Of a stretch of DNA of 64,000 bases, positions 38,951 through 47,403 are shown piece by piece. Each line of letters opens with the position of its first letter. The stretch's first letter is position 1. A program made the translations under genes and the position numbers. Below the pieces are notes generated by a model, which searched no databases, was not told the origin of the DNA, and saw nothing but the letters and a program-made list of their open reading frames with translations. This DNA is from Marivita sp. GX14005 (GTDB taxonomy: Bacteria; Pseudomonadota; Alphaproteobacteria; Rhodobacterales; Rhodobacteraceae), in assembly GCF_023370775.1 (NCBI RefSeq), contig NZ_JAMCCQ010000002.1, positions 248,001 through 312,000 on the forward strand. The letters are read 5' to 3'.

Positions 38951-39724
38951 ATGTTCCCATATCTGCGCGTGCTTCTGCTCGCCCTGTGCTGCGCGACGCC
39001 CGTGCGCGCGGCCGATATCACCGTTTTCGCCGCCGCGTCGCTTGGCGATGCGATGGCCGAAATGGCTCGGGAATGGCAAACACGGACGGGTCATCACGTC
39101 ACGCTAACGCTGGCCGGAAGTTCGACGCTGGCGCGGCAGATCGGTGCCGGGGCGCCGGCGGACCTTTTCATTTCGGCGAATTCGGAATGGATGGATTGGC
39201 TTGCCGAACGGGGCGGGGTCGATCCCGGCAGCTTGCGCGATGTCGCCGCGAACCGTCTTGCGCTGATTGCGCATGGCGAAGGGGCGCCGGACCTGCGCGA
39301 TTTGCGAAGCGATGAGGATTTGCCTTCTGCGCTCGGCCCGCGCGGGCGGTTGGCGATCGCCCTGCCGGAAGCGGTGCCCGCCGGGATTTATGCCAAGGCC
39401 GCGCTGACGCATCTGGGCTTGTGGCAAAGCGTGACAGATCGGCTTGCGCCGACGGATAATGTGCGTGCCGCGCTGGCGCTTGTTGCGCTGGGCGAGGCGC
39501 CGCTGGGTGTCGTTTACGCCACCGACGCGCAGGCCGAACCGCGGGTGCGTGTGATCGGTCTATTCCCCGAAGCCTCGCATCCGGTGATCCGGTATCCGGC
39601 CGCAATCGTATCCGGCAGCACCGAAGCGAGTGTGGCAACGGCATTTCTCGACTGGCTTGAAACCGATGCGGCCCAAGAGATTTTCGAAAGCCATGGTTTC
39701 CTGCCGCCGAGGCCATCTGAATGA
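38951..39724 (+). CDS. modA: Molybdate ABC transporter substrate-binding protein
   Basis: Periplasmic molybdate/tungstate-binding protein, 257 residues. A signal peptide covers about residues 1-20 (hydrophobic LRVLLLALCCATPVRA, cleavage near ADI). The mature protein starts with DITVFAAASLGDAMAEM; LAGSSTLARQI and GAPADLFISAN are conserved ligand-binding segments. Its stop overlaps the modB start by 4 bases. Confidence 0.95.
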   Translation: MFPYLRVLLLALCCATPVRAADITVFAAASLGDAMAEMAREWQTRTGHHVTLTLAGSSTLARQIGAGAPADLFISANSEWMDWLAERGGVDPGSLRDVAANRLALIAHGEGAPDLRDLRSDEDLPSALGPRGRLAIALPEAVPAGIYAKAALTHLGLWQSVTDRLAPTDNVRAALALVALGEAPLGVVYATDAQAEPRVRVIGLFPEASHPVIRYPAAIVSGSTEASVATAFLDWLETDAAQEIFESHGFLPPRPSE

Positions 39725-40419
39725 CCGATTGGCTCGCGCCGGAAGAGTGGCAGGCCGTGGCCTTGTCGCTCAAAGTGTCTTTCTGGGCGACACTCGCCAG
39801 TTTGCCGCTCGGGCTCTTCTGCGCGCTCGCTCTGGCACGGGGGCGGTTCATCGGGCGGGACGTTCTGAACTGGCTCGTGCATCTGCCGCTGGTGATGCCG
39901 CCTGTGGTGACGGGATATCTGCTGCTACTGAGTTTCGGGCGCCGCGGCCCTGTCGGAGCGTTCCTCTACGACGCTTTCGGCATTACCTTGGCCTTTCGCT
40001 GGACCGGGGCGGCGCTGGCGGCGGCGATCATGGCGTTTCCCTTGATGGTGCGTGCCATGCGCCTTGCCATCGAAGCGGTGGACCCGAAGCTCGAAGAAGC
40101 GGCTGCCACACTCGGGGCAAGCCGGACGAGGGTTTTCACCACGGTGACGCTGCCGCTGGTGATGCCGGGCGTGATCGCGGGAGCGGTGCTCGCTTTTGCC
40201 AAGGCGATGGGAGAGTTCGGCGCGACGATCACCTTCGTGTCGAACATTCCCGGCCAGACGCGCACCGTGCCTTCGGCGATCTATGCCTTCCTGCAGGTGC
40301 CGGGGGGCGAGGCCTCGGCGCTGCGGCTCGTCGCTGTTTCGGTCTCCATCGCCATCGCGGCGCTGATCCTTGCCGAATGGCTCTCGCGCCGTGTGGCGCG
40401 GCGGATCTCGGGCGGATGA
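39721..40419 (+). CDS. modB: Molybdate ABC transporter permease
   Basis: Inner-membrane channel subunit, 232 residues with about five membrane helices. The EAA-type cytoplasmic loop that contacts ModC is EEAAATLGASRTRVFTTVTLP, located near residues 122-142. KAMGEFGATITFVSNIPG is a ModB hallmark. It overlaps modA at its 5' end and modC at its 3' end (ATGA). Confidence 0.95.
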   Translation: MTDWLAPEEWQAVALSLKVSFWATLASLPLGLFCALALARGRFIGRDVLNWLVHLPLVMPPVVTGYLLLLSFGRRGPVGAFLYDAFGITLAFRWTGAALAAAIMAFPLMVRAMRLAIEAVDPKLEEAAATLGASRTRVFTTVTLPLVMPGVIAGAVLAFAKAMGEFGATITFVSNIPGQTRTVPSAIYAFLQVPGGEASALRLVAVSVSIAIAALILAEWLSRRVARRISGG

Positions 40420-41549
40420 CGCTCGATGTGCATATCAGGCGCGATCTGGGCGGGTTCGATCTGACCACGGAGTTCGAGGCGCCCGAAGGTGTAACGGTGC
40501 TTTTCGGGCGCTCCGGCAGTGGCAAGACTTCGATCGTCAAATCCATTGCCGGGCTTCTTCGGCCGCACGCCGGCCGGATCGTCCTGAACGGGCGCGTTCT
40601 GTTCGATGGCGAGGCGCGAGTGAACCTACCGGTGCATGAGCGCCGGTTTGGCTATGTCTTTCAGGACAGCCGGCTTTTCCCCCATCTGAATGTGCGGGAG
40701 AATATGTGCTATGCCGCACGGGCCGGCAGGCGCGGCGCAAGCGATCCGGGTTCGGTGGCCGAGTTGCTCGGCATTTCGCATCTTTTGAATCGCCGCATCC
40801 AGTCGCTTTCCGGCGGGGAGGCGCAGCGGGTGGCGATCGGGCGCGCGCTGCTTTCGGGGCCGGACATGCTCTTGATGGATGAACCGCTGGCGTCGCTCGA
40901 CGGGGCGCGAAAGGCGGAAATCCTGCCCTATCTCGAAACCCTGCGCCGGGAGACAGGGCTGTCGATCCTCTATGTCACGCATAACATGGCCGAAGTTGCC
41001 CGGCTTGCGACCCATATCGTCCTGATCGAGGCGGGACGGGCGGTGCGTTCGGGCGCGCCGGACGCCGTGTTGACCGATCCCGATATGGTGCGCGCGCTCG
41101 GAATTCGCGATGCGGGAGCGGTCCTTCCGGCGCGCGTTGCGGCACAACACGAGGATGGGTTGAGCGAATTGCAGGTGTCAGGCGGCACGCTTTTCCTGCC
41201 ATCCATCGCCGCGCCCGTGGGCGCGCAGGTCAGGGTGCGGATACTGGCGCAGGATGTGATGCTGGCGCGCGAGCGCCCGGACGCGCTGTCCGCGCTCAAC
41301 ATCCTGCCGGTGCGGATCACCGCCGTCCGGCGTGGCGTCGGGCCGGGTGTGATCGTCCAGATGCAAGCCGGGTCGGACAGACTTCTTGCCCGGATCACGC
41401 GGCGCAGCGCAGATGCGCTTGGCGTGACCGAGGGCGCGGAGTGTTTCGCGGTGATGAAATCGGTTGCCGTGTCACAAACCGATATCGCGACGGGAGTGCA
41501 GAATGGCGCGCCCGCGCAGGACGTTCAATCCGGCAGCGGCTTGCCGTAG
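40416..41549 (+). CDS. modC: Molybdate ABC transporter ATP-binding protein
   Basis: ATPase that powers molybdate import, 377 residues. The Walker A GRSGSGKT is at residues 31-38, the signature LSGGEAQRVAIGRAL is mid-protein and Walker B is LLMDEPLASLD. The C-terminal third is a Mop/TOBE molybdate-binding domain (ALNILPVRITAVRR). The last 25 bases overlap the 3' end of the convergent NUDIX gene. No modE-binding site was recognised upstream of modA. Confidence 0.95.
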   Translation: MTLDVHIRRDLGGFDLTTEFEAPEGVTVLFGRSGSGKTSIVKSIAGLLRPHAGRIVLNGRVLFDGEARVNLPVHERRFGYVFQDSRLFPHLNVRENMCYAARAGRRGASDPGSVAELLGISHLLNRRIQSLSGGEAQRVAIGRALLSGPDMLLMDEPLASLDGARKAEILPYLETLRRETGLSILYVTHNMAEVARLATHIVLIEAGRAVRSGAPDAVLTDPDMVRALGIRDAGAVLPARVAAQHEDGLSELQVSGGTLFLPSIAAPVGAQVRVRILAQDVMLARERPDALSALNILPVRITAVRRGVGPGVIVQMQAGSDRLLARITRRSADALGVTEGAECFAVMKSVAVSQTDIATGVQNGAPAQDVQSGSGLP

Positions 41550-42244
41550 AGACGCAAAAAGAGGCTTTCCTCATCGTCATTGCGAAAGAACGGGACCGAC
41601 GCCGGCGGCGTCCGATCGGACGCGCGTGCGGCGATCTCGGCCAGGACGACTTCGGTGATGAAGGGCAGATCGAATTCGCGCACAGCGTCGAGCGCGATCC
41701 ATTGCAGATGGGACAGCTCATCGCAGGCGGCCGAGAAATCATCGGGATCATTGGCGATATCCTCGGCATCGAGCAGAAAGAACCGCGCATCGAAGCGGCG
41801 GGGCCGGCCGGGCGGTGTGATGGCGCGGAACACGAATTGCATCGGCGCGGCGTTGGGCAGATGACCGGCCTGTGCGAAACCGCGCCAATTGTCTGGCACC
41901 GTGCCACGCCACGCGCCGGGACGACCGAGGATCAGCCCGGTTTCCTCCCAAAGCTCGCGAATTGCCGCGCCGGCCAGGGCCGGGGCACAGTCTGCCGGCG
42001 CGTTATCGGTGAGGCGGGCCGCGCAAAGTTCCTCCAGCGGCTCGGCGAAAGGCACGTGGGCATCCTCCGGATCGACCGCGCCGCCGGGAAAGACGAATTT
42101 GCTCGGCATGAAGGCGGCGGTCTTGCCGCGTTGCCCCATCAAAACCTTGGGCCGCGTTTCACGGTCGCGCAGAACGATCACCGATGCCGCATCGCGCAGC
42201 GCGGATTTATCGATCTCTCCGGTCTCGCTCATCAGGGTGCTCAT
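41525..42244 (-). CDS. NUDIX hydrolase
   Basis: A 239-residue NUDIX-fold pyrophosphohydrolase; substrates of the family include nucleoside diphosphate derivatives and CoA. The Nudix helix is present as AGAAIRELWEETGLI, with a long insertion between the preceding GGAV strand and the REL-EE core, giving a NUDT19/NUDT7-like layout. In-frame ATGs at 42244 and 42232 are both plausible starts. It lies directly downstream of the DUF983 gene (same strand, adjacent stop and start) and overlaps modC tail-to-tail. Confidence 0.88.
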   Translation of the reverse strand: MSTLMSETGEIDKSALRDAASVIVLRDRETRPKVLMGQRGKTAAFMPSKFVFPGGAVDPEDAHVPFAEPLEELCAARLTDNAPADCAPALAGAAIRELWEETGLILGRPGAWRGTVPDNWRGFAQAGHLPNAAPMQFVFRAITPPGRPRRFDARFFLLDAEDIANDPDDFSAACDELSHLQWIALDAVREFDLPFITEVVLAEIAARASDRTPPASVPFFRNDDEESLFLRLYGKPLPD

Positions 42245-42640
42245 TCAAGAGGATGTTCGGCCGGAAAAGCCGTGCATCAGCCGGGCCCATTGAAAGGCGA
42301 CGATGGCGCCCTTGAATTTAGGCAGAAGATAGAAGGTCAGCCCGGCGCACCCGACTGCAAAGATCGTGAACAGCATCAGCGGCGAAGGCCGATAGGCGAC
42401 GAACACGATATGGAGCAGCGGCGCCATGAGATGCCCGACGATCAGGATCGTCAGATACGCCGGCCCGTCATCGGCGCGGTGGTGGTGATAGTCCTCATGA
42501 CAGACCGCGCAGGCATCGCGCACCTTGAGGTAGCTGTGCAAAAGGGCGCCCTTGCCACAATTGGGGCATTTGCCGCGCCAACCCCGGCGCATGGCGGGCC
42601 AGGTGGGGCGATCTTGAGCGGTTATCAAATCGGCTGTCAT
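42245..42640 (-). CDS. DUF983 family membrane protein
   Basis: A 131-residue protein with a zinc-ribbon-like N-terminus (GKCPNCGKGALL and CAVCHEDYHHHRADDGPAY) followed by two or three membrane helices (about residues 60-80 and 86-106). The pattern is typical of DUF983, often found near cytochrome oxidase or Nudix genes in alphaproteobacteria. Function is unknown. It is contiguous with the NUDIX gene downstream and probably forms an operon with it. Confidence 0.88.
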   Translation of the reverse strand: MTADLITAQDRPTWPAMRRGWRGKCPNCGKGALLHSYLKVRDACAVCHEDYHHHRADDGPAYLTILIVGHLMAPLLHIVFVAYRPSPLMLFTIFAVGCAGLTFYLLPKFKGAIVAFQWARLMHGFSGRTSS

Positions 42641-42873
42641 CTATCTCTCCTCGCGAAAGACATGGCGTTCTAGCGGGGCTTTGAACAGATCCGAAGCCCT
42701 TCTTGCGTCCGGATGCCGCAAATCACGGCCTCGTGACTTTATTTGCCATCTTCATGCGACGGAAATGGTGCTCTGCCCCGTGGAACACAGTGTGATTGGC
42801 AGATGGGGCGATCAGCTCCGCCATCCGGACAGGAACGCGGCACTGCGCCGCGACGGATACAGAGGATAACGAT

Positions 42874-43350
42874 ATGACAAGACGATCAAGCATCTCCGCA
42901 CTTTTCATCGCTACGCTTGTCGCCTCATCGGGCGCGACCATGGTGGCGGCCAAGGGGTTCGATCGTGGCGGGCAGGGCCGTGCCGAGATGTTCCGGGAGA
43001 TGGACGCGAACGCAGACGGGTCCGTCAGCGCAGAGGAATTCGCGGCACGCAAAACGTTTTTCGACCGGGCCGATACAGATGGCGACGGCCGTCTGACCCG
43101 CGGGGAAATCGTATCGGCCGCGCAGGCGCGCGCGGAAAACAGGGCGGACCGCATGATCGCCCGTATGGACGCGGATGGCGATGGCGCTCTTTCGGCCGAC
43201 GAGATCGGACCGCGCGGGACCAAAGCGCGCATGTTCGAGCGGCTGGATTCGGATGGGGACGGGGCGATCAGTGAAACGGAGTTTCGCGAAGCGCGCGGGA
43301 TGACGGGATGGGGCAGGCCGCATCATGGCAAGGCGCGTTCCGGGAATTGA
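42874..43350 (+). CDS. Secreted EF-hand calcium-binding protein
   Basis: A 158-residue protein with a signal peptide (about residues 1-26, cleavage after VAA). It has four EF-hand loops: DANADGSVSAEE, DTDGDGRLTRGE, DADGDGALSADE and DSDGDGAISETE. All four keep the acidic residues at positions 1, 3, 5 and 12, so calcium binding is likely. The ribosome-binding site AGAGGA is good. It lies 80 bases upstream of the ECF sigma gene in the same direction, suggesting functional linkage with the envelope-sensing trio. Location is probably periplasmic. Confidence 0.9.
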   Translation: MTRRSSISALFIATLVASSGATMVAAKGFDRGGQGRAEMFREMDANADGSVSAEEFAARKTFFDRADTDGDGRLTRGEIVSAAQARAENRADRMIARMDADGDGALSADEIGPRGTKARMFERLDSDGDGAISETEFREARGMTGWGRPHHGKARSGN

Positions 43351-43430
43351 TCGGCCACGCGGCGCGCGGTGGCGCATTTCGCGTCGCGAGCCGTTATATC
43401 GTTTGAAACGTCACGATTTGCAGCATCCGC

Positions 43431-44024
43431 ATGAGTCAAAGCCAAAACGACCCGGCAACCGATGCGGCCTTGCTTCGCGCCTATGCCAAGGGGGACGCCC
43501 GCGCCGCGCAGAGTTTGGCGGAGGCGTTTACACCTTTGGTCTATGCGCATGCCTGCCGCATGCTGAACGATCGCGCCGAAGCCGAGGACATTGCGCAAGA
43601 GGCGATGCTGCGCCTCTGGCGCGCCGCCTCCGGGTGGGATGCAAACGGCGCCGCGACGATCCGAACCTGGCTCTATCGGGTGACGGCCAACCTGTGCATA
43701 GACCGGTTGCGCAAGGCGCGTCCGTCGGAGATGCCGCCCGATTTCGACGTTGCGGATCCGGCCGCCGGACCGGAACAGCGGCTGCAGGAGCGCACGCGGC
43801 GCTCGGCCTTGCAGGCCGCATTGATGCGGCTTCCCGAGCGTCAACGCCAAGCGGTTGTGCTGCGCCATATCGATGGGCTCGGCAATTCCGAGATCGCCCG
43901 GATCATGGATATCGGACCAAGGGCGGTGGAAAGTCTGACGGCACGAGGCAAGCGCAGCCTGTCGAAGCTGCTTTCGGTGCACCATAGTGAATTGGGGTAT
44001 GAGGATGAGACACAAAGAGACTGA
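43431..44024 (+). CDS. ECF-type RNA polymerase sigma factor
   Basis: A 197-residue extracytoplasmic-function sigma factor. Region 2 contains VYAHACRMLNDRAEAEDIAQ and EAMLRLWRAA, with IRTWLYRVTANLCIDRLRK following. Region 4 contains LPERQRQAVVLRHIDGLGN and a helix-turn-helix SEIARIMDIGPRAVESL. It overlaps by 26 bases the next gene, a small single-pass membrane protein, and is followed by a periplasmic metal-sensor-like gene, the composition of CnrH/NccH-type systems. A GAAAC element at 43405-43409 upstream may be part of its own promoter, but this is weak. Confidence 0.9.
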   Translation: MSQSQNDPATDAALLRAYAKGDARAAQSLAEAFTPLVYAHACRMLNDRAEAEDIAQEAMLRLWRAASGWDANGAATIRTWLYRVTANLCIDRLRKARPSEMPPDFDVADPAAGPEQRLQERTRRSALQAALMRLPERQRQAVVLRHIDGLGNSEIARIMDIGPRAVESLTARGKRSLSKLLSVHHSELGYEDETQRD

Positions 44025-44337
44025 GGATCGCGCCTTGATCGAGGCTTTCGCGCGCGAAAGGGCGGCACGACATGATCCGCCCGATGGTCTCGTGGCGCGG
44101 ATCATGGACGATGCGCGCCGTTTGCAGCGCTCGCCAGCGCCGGTCGAGCCGCTTTGGCGCCAGATCCTGCGCGCCCTGGGGGGCTGGCCGGCGGCCGCCG
44201 GATTGGCCGCAACCGCCGGTATCGGCCTTTGGATCGGTGTCGAGGTTCCCGCCGCTATGCTTGAAGCCGGGGATAACCAGATTGTCCTCATCGAAAGCGA
44301 TCTGGGCAGTTTCGATCACTTGCTTCTGGATGGGTGA
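43999..44337 (+). CDS. Small single-pass membrane protein, candidate anti-sigma factor (CnrY-like by position)
   Basis: A 112-residue protein with a cytoplasmic N-terminal helix rich in Arg/Glu (residues 1-60), one membrane helix (about 66-83, GWPAAAGLAATAGIGLWIGV) and a short periplasmic tail. This topology fits CnrY-type anti-sigma factors, which hold the ECF sigma with the N-terminal segment. I see no zinc-binding anti-sigma motif. ATG 43999 and 44005 are both possible. It overlaps the sigma gene and ends 1 base before the sensor gene. The function is inferred from position and topology only. Confidence 0.6.
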   Translation: MRMRHKETEDRALIEAFARERAARHDPPDGLVARIMDDARRLQRSPAPVEPLWRQILRALGGWPAAAGLAATAGIGLWIGVEVPAAMLEAGDNQIVLIESDLGSFDHLLLDG

Positions 44338-44338
44338 C

Positions 44339-44818
44339 ATGACGGATCGTTCACCGCCTCAATCGCCGTTCTGGATGCGAGCCTTGCTGGTCGTGTCGCT
44401 GGGCCTCAACCTTCTGGTCATCGGCGCGCTCGCGGGGTTCGCGGTGACACACGGGCCTGAACGATGGGCCGGCAGACCGCACGCGGCTTCCGGTTCGATC
44501 TTCACGCGCACGCTGCCTGCCGAGGAAAGGCGCGCCTTGCGACATGCGTTCATGAGTAGCGCAAGCCGTCCGGGCGGATCGCAACCGATTGCCGCCGATC
44601 TGCAAAGAGCCATCGATTTGCTGAGAGAGACCCCCTTCGATGCCGACCGGTTCGCGGCCGCAATGGCGGAACATTCGCGCCACCGCGCCGAACGTGATGA
44701 AATCGGACGGCGTTTGATCGCAGACCGTATCGCCGGCATGAGCGATGCCGAACGCGATGCTTATGCCGATCGGGTTCAGGAGGCGTTGGACCGTCTGATC
44801 CGGCGCCGCGACCGCTAG
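44339..44818 (+). CDS. Periplasmic metal-sensor/CpxP-like protein (CnrX-like)
   Basis: A 159-residue protein with an N-terminal signal anchor (about residues 14-36) and an all-helical periplasmic domain similar in outline to the Metal_resist/CpxP/CnrX group. LPAEERRALRHAF is the LTxxQ-like segment, and HSRHRAERDEIGRRL is rich in potential metal ligands. In CnrX proteins, metal binding releases the anti-sigma factor. Here it directly follows the sigma and putative anti-sigma genes. The cognate metal or stress is unknown. Confidence 0.7.
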   Translation: MTDRSPPQSPFWMRALLVVSLGLNLLVIGALAGFAVTHGPERWAGRPHAASGSIFTRTLPAEERRALRHAFMSSASRPGGSQPIAADLQRAIDLLRETPFDADRFAAAMAEHSRHRAERDEIGRRLIADRIAGMSDAERDAYADRVQEALDRLIRRRDR

Positions 44819-44821
44819 ACG

Positions 44822-46237
44822 TTATCCGGTCCGTCGGTGCGGTGTCAGGCGCCCGCTGCTGCGCGGCGCGATAAAATCGGCCGGTGTCGCCTGCTCGATC
44901 CGGTTCCGCCCCAACCCCTTGGCGCGATAAAGCGCGGTGTCTGCTGCGCGGCGCAGATCGGCGGTCGATTTGCGCTCCGATTTCCCGGTTAGCGCGATGC
45001 CGATACTGATCGTCGCGCGCATAAGCGTTCCGTCTTCCAAAGCTGCCGGCCCGGCGGATACGGCCTTGCGCAACCGCTCCGCGATGCACCGGGCCTGCGC
45101 CGCACCGACATTCGGCAGAACGATCAGGAATTCCTCGCCGCCATAGCGCGCCAGCGTATCGCCCCCGCGCAGGTTCGCTTTCAGAACGCCTGCGATATGA
45201 GCGAGAATCCTGTCGCCGGCCTCGTGGCCGTGATTGTCATTGATCTTCTTGAAATGATCCACATCGGCCAGCAGGATCGCCAAAGGGGCGGGATGTTCGG
45301 CCAGCGAGCGATCTGCGCGCTGCAAATATTCATCTGCATATCCGCGATTGTTCAGACCGGTGAGCCGGTCGGTGTAGGCCTTCTCTCCGAGCGCGTTCAG
45401 ACTTTCGCGCTCGCGATCGGCGTTTTGCTTGAGCCGCGCGAGCCGCCGGATGCGCAAGGCGAGTTCGGCAGGGGAGGCGGTGCAGGGGACATGGTCATGT
45501 GCGCCCAGGTCGAGCGGCGAGGCCATATGCGGTGCGGCATCGGAAACGAAGAGTATCCGGCTATGGCAGCTGCCCGGATGCGAACGCAACGCGCCAAGAA
45601 GATCGCGCGCCTCGGCCGGCCGGCTCGCTTCAAGCAGGATGTAGACGTCGGTTTCCGAGCCCGGATCGCGGCGGATATCGCGCTCATCCGCTGCATGAAG
45701 GACCAGCCCCGCCGACGCGGGCAACGCATCGCGCAGGGCTTCGGCGCGTTCGGATTCCCCTGCCGAGACGATCTGCGCGACGATGCGATGGGCGAACCCG
45801 CTCGGGGCTTCGGCGAAGCCGCCGGCATGTTCGACGGGCGCACGAACGCGGGTTTGCTCTGTCATCTGCCGCGATCGCATGACGTTTCTGAGCCGCGCGC
45901 GCAGTTCCGCCGGCTCTGCCGTATATTCGATCAGGTCATGCGCCCCTGCGATCAGCGCGCTGACCCGGGCGGAGTGATTTTCCGACGGGACCGCCACGAT
46001 GATCGTCGTCAGCTGCGTTTGGGGATTGGCGCGCAACGCCTTGCAGAACCGGTTGAGCTTCAGCTCCGGCAGATCGTGAGCCACGATCACGACATCCGGT
46101 GCGGTCTTGCGAATCTGCGCCAGCGCGTCGGTGCCTGTCTCTACAAGGGCAACGGTGTCGCAGACCGTTTTGACCTGCGCCTGCAAGCGAATGCGGCGGG
46201 TCGTTTGGGCGTCGAGTATCAGGACAATGCCGGACAC
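44822..46237 (-). CDS. PleD-like diguanylate cyclase with two degenerate receiver domains
   Basis: A 471-residue protein with receiver-like domain 1 (about 1-125), receiver-like domain 2 (about 155-275) and a C-terminal GGDEF domain making cyclic di-GMP. The active loop is GGEEF at about residues 366-370. An RGGD inhibitory site lies exactly five residues before it, so product inhibition is likely. In receiver 1, Asp55 is kept, but the second acidic residue of the DD pair (DAQ) and the conserved Lys (Tyr105 region) are not. Receiver 2 lacks a clear phospho-acceptor. This differs from a normal phosphorylation-switched PleD. Confidence 0.88.
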   Translation of the reverse strand: MSGIVLILDAQTTRRIRLQAQVKTVCDTVALVETGTDALAQIRKTAPDVVIVAHDLPELKLNRFCKALRANPQTQLTTIIVAVPSENHSARVSALIAGAHDLIEYTAEPAELRARLRNVMRSRQMTEQTRVRAPVEHAGGFAEAPSGFAHRIVAQIVSAGESERAEALRDALPASAGLVLHAADERDIRRDPGSETDVYILLEASRPAEARDLLGALRSHPGSCHSRILFVSDAAPHMASPLDLGAHDHVPCTASPAELALRIRRLARLKQNADRERESLNALGEKAYTDRLTGLNNRGYADEYLQRADRSLAEHPAPLAILLADVDHFKKINDNHGHEAGDRILAHIAGVLKANLRGGDTLARYGGEEFLIVLPNVGAAQARCIAERLRKAVSAGPAALEDGTLMRATISIGIALTGKSERKSTADLRRAADTALYRAKGLGRNRIEQATPADFIAPRSSGRLTPHRRTG

Positions 46238-46330
46238 GGGGGCTGGCTCCGATCTGGGGCGAGTGCTAAGAATCTGTTCACCAATTCTTTGTCAGTATTG
46301 GTTAACAAACTGTGAGGAAATTTCTTAAAA

Positions 46331-46615
46331 ATGGCGGTTTCTCAGGATGCGGCAGAAGCGATCGCGCTAAGAGCCATTGCTTGGCTTGCCGGTAACGACG
46401 ATCTGCTGCCGGTCTTCATGGGCGCGACGGGTGTGGACGAAGCCGCGTTTCGCAATGGGCTTGCCGATCCCGATTTCCAGGCATCGGTTCTGGATTTCCT
46501 CATGATGGACGATGCATGGATCGTCGCCTTCTGCGACGCCGAGGCTTTGCCTTATGAGCGGCTGATGGAGGCGCGCGCTACATTGCCCGGCGGCGCACAG
46601 GTGCACTGGACGTGA
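46331..46615 (+). CDS. DUF3572 family protein
   Basis: A 94-residue acidic helical protein matching DUF3572, common in alphaproteobacteria: EAIALRAIAWLAGNDDLLP near the start and SVLDFLMMDDAWIVAFCD in the second half. In other species it often lies near pleD, as here, where it is divergent from the PleD-like cyclase. The HAD gene starts within its stop codon (GTGA). Function is unknown. Confidence 0.87.
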   Translation: MAVSQDAAEAIALRAIAWLAGNDDLLPVFMGATGVDEAAFRNGLADPDFQASVLDFLMMDDAWIVAFCDAEALPYERLMEARATLPGGAQVHWT

Positions 46616-47334
46616 GCGCCGGAACGGCCGCCCGGCCTGCCGCGATCCTCTTCGACAAGGACGGCACTTTATTCGATTTCCGCGCAACGTGGAACGCGTG
46701 GGCTGCGTCGCTGTTGACGCGCCTCGCCGGCGGAGACCTCGCCCGGGCCTCGATGCTCGGTGCGCGCATCGGCTTCGATGTCGAGCGTGCGGAATTCGAG
46801 CCCGGCAGCATCGCCATCGCCGGAACGCCGCTGGATGTCGCCAGCGCCCTCGCGCCGGCCATCGGCGGCCTCTCGATCCGGGACTTGGTCGACCTTCTCA
46901 ATGCCGACGCCGCGGCGGCGCCAATGGTCGAGGCGGTTCCGCTCGCCGAATTGTTCGACGACCTCGCCGCCGCCGATCTGCGGCTTGGCGTGGCAACCAA
47001 TGACGGCGAAGCGCCGACCATCGCGCATCTCGAAAAGGCAGGCTTGCGGGACAGGTTCGATTTCATTGCCGGCTCCGATAGCGGCTTCGGTGCCAAACCC
47101 GGCGCCGGTCAGCTTCTCGCGTTTTGCGAGACGGTCGGTGTCGGGCCGGAACGCGCGATCATGGTCGGCGACAGCACGCATGATCTGATCGCCGGGCGCG
47201 CGGCGGGGATGGGCGTGATCGCGGTGCTGACAGGCCTGGCCAGCCGCAGCGATCTGGCGCCATTCGCCGATGCGGTGCTGCCCGATATCGGACATTTGCC
47301 GGGCTGGTTGGGCCTGACGGTGAATAATCGCTAA
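46612..47334 (+). CDS. HAD family hydrolase (phosphoglycolate phosphatase-like)
   Basis: A 240-residue HAD-superfamily phosphatase. Motif I FDKDGTLFD carries the nucleophilic and general-acid Asp residues near 15-17. Motif II lies in LGVATND, motif III includes the Lys in GAKPGAGQ, and motif IV is MVGDSTHD. A helical cap domain lies between motifs I and II. The GTG start at 46612 overlaps the DUF3572 stop. Substrate unproven; phosphoglycolate phosphatase is a family guess. Confidence 0.87.
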   Translation: MSAGTAARPAAILFDKDGTLFDFRATWNAWAASLLTRLAGGDLARASMLGARIGFDVERAEFEPGSIAIAGTPLDVASALAPAIGGLSIRDLVDLLNADAAAAPMVEAVPLAELFDDLAAADLRLGVATNDGEAPTIAHLEKAGLRDRFDFIAGSDSGFGAKPGAGQLLAFCETVGVGPERAIMVGDSTHDLIAGRAAGMGVIAVLTGLASRSDLAPFADAVLPDIGHLPGWLGLTVNNR

Positions 47335-47403
47335 AATCTTACCTGTTTGCGATATGTTAAGGTCGTCCTGCGACGCTGCCAGCAGATATGAGGATCGCGG
47401 CTG

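Noticed and set aside
42842-42868. GGAAC-type element with a 16-17 base spacer as an EcfG-like promoter for the EF-hand gene
   Set aside because: The downstream half (CGGAT) does not match the CGTT consensus well; too weak to annotate.
42681-42869. A 62-residue frame upstream of the EF-hand gene
   Set aside because: No ribosome-binding site, no hydrophobic or family pattern; the 42641-42873 gap is better read as a divergent promoter region.
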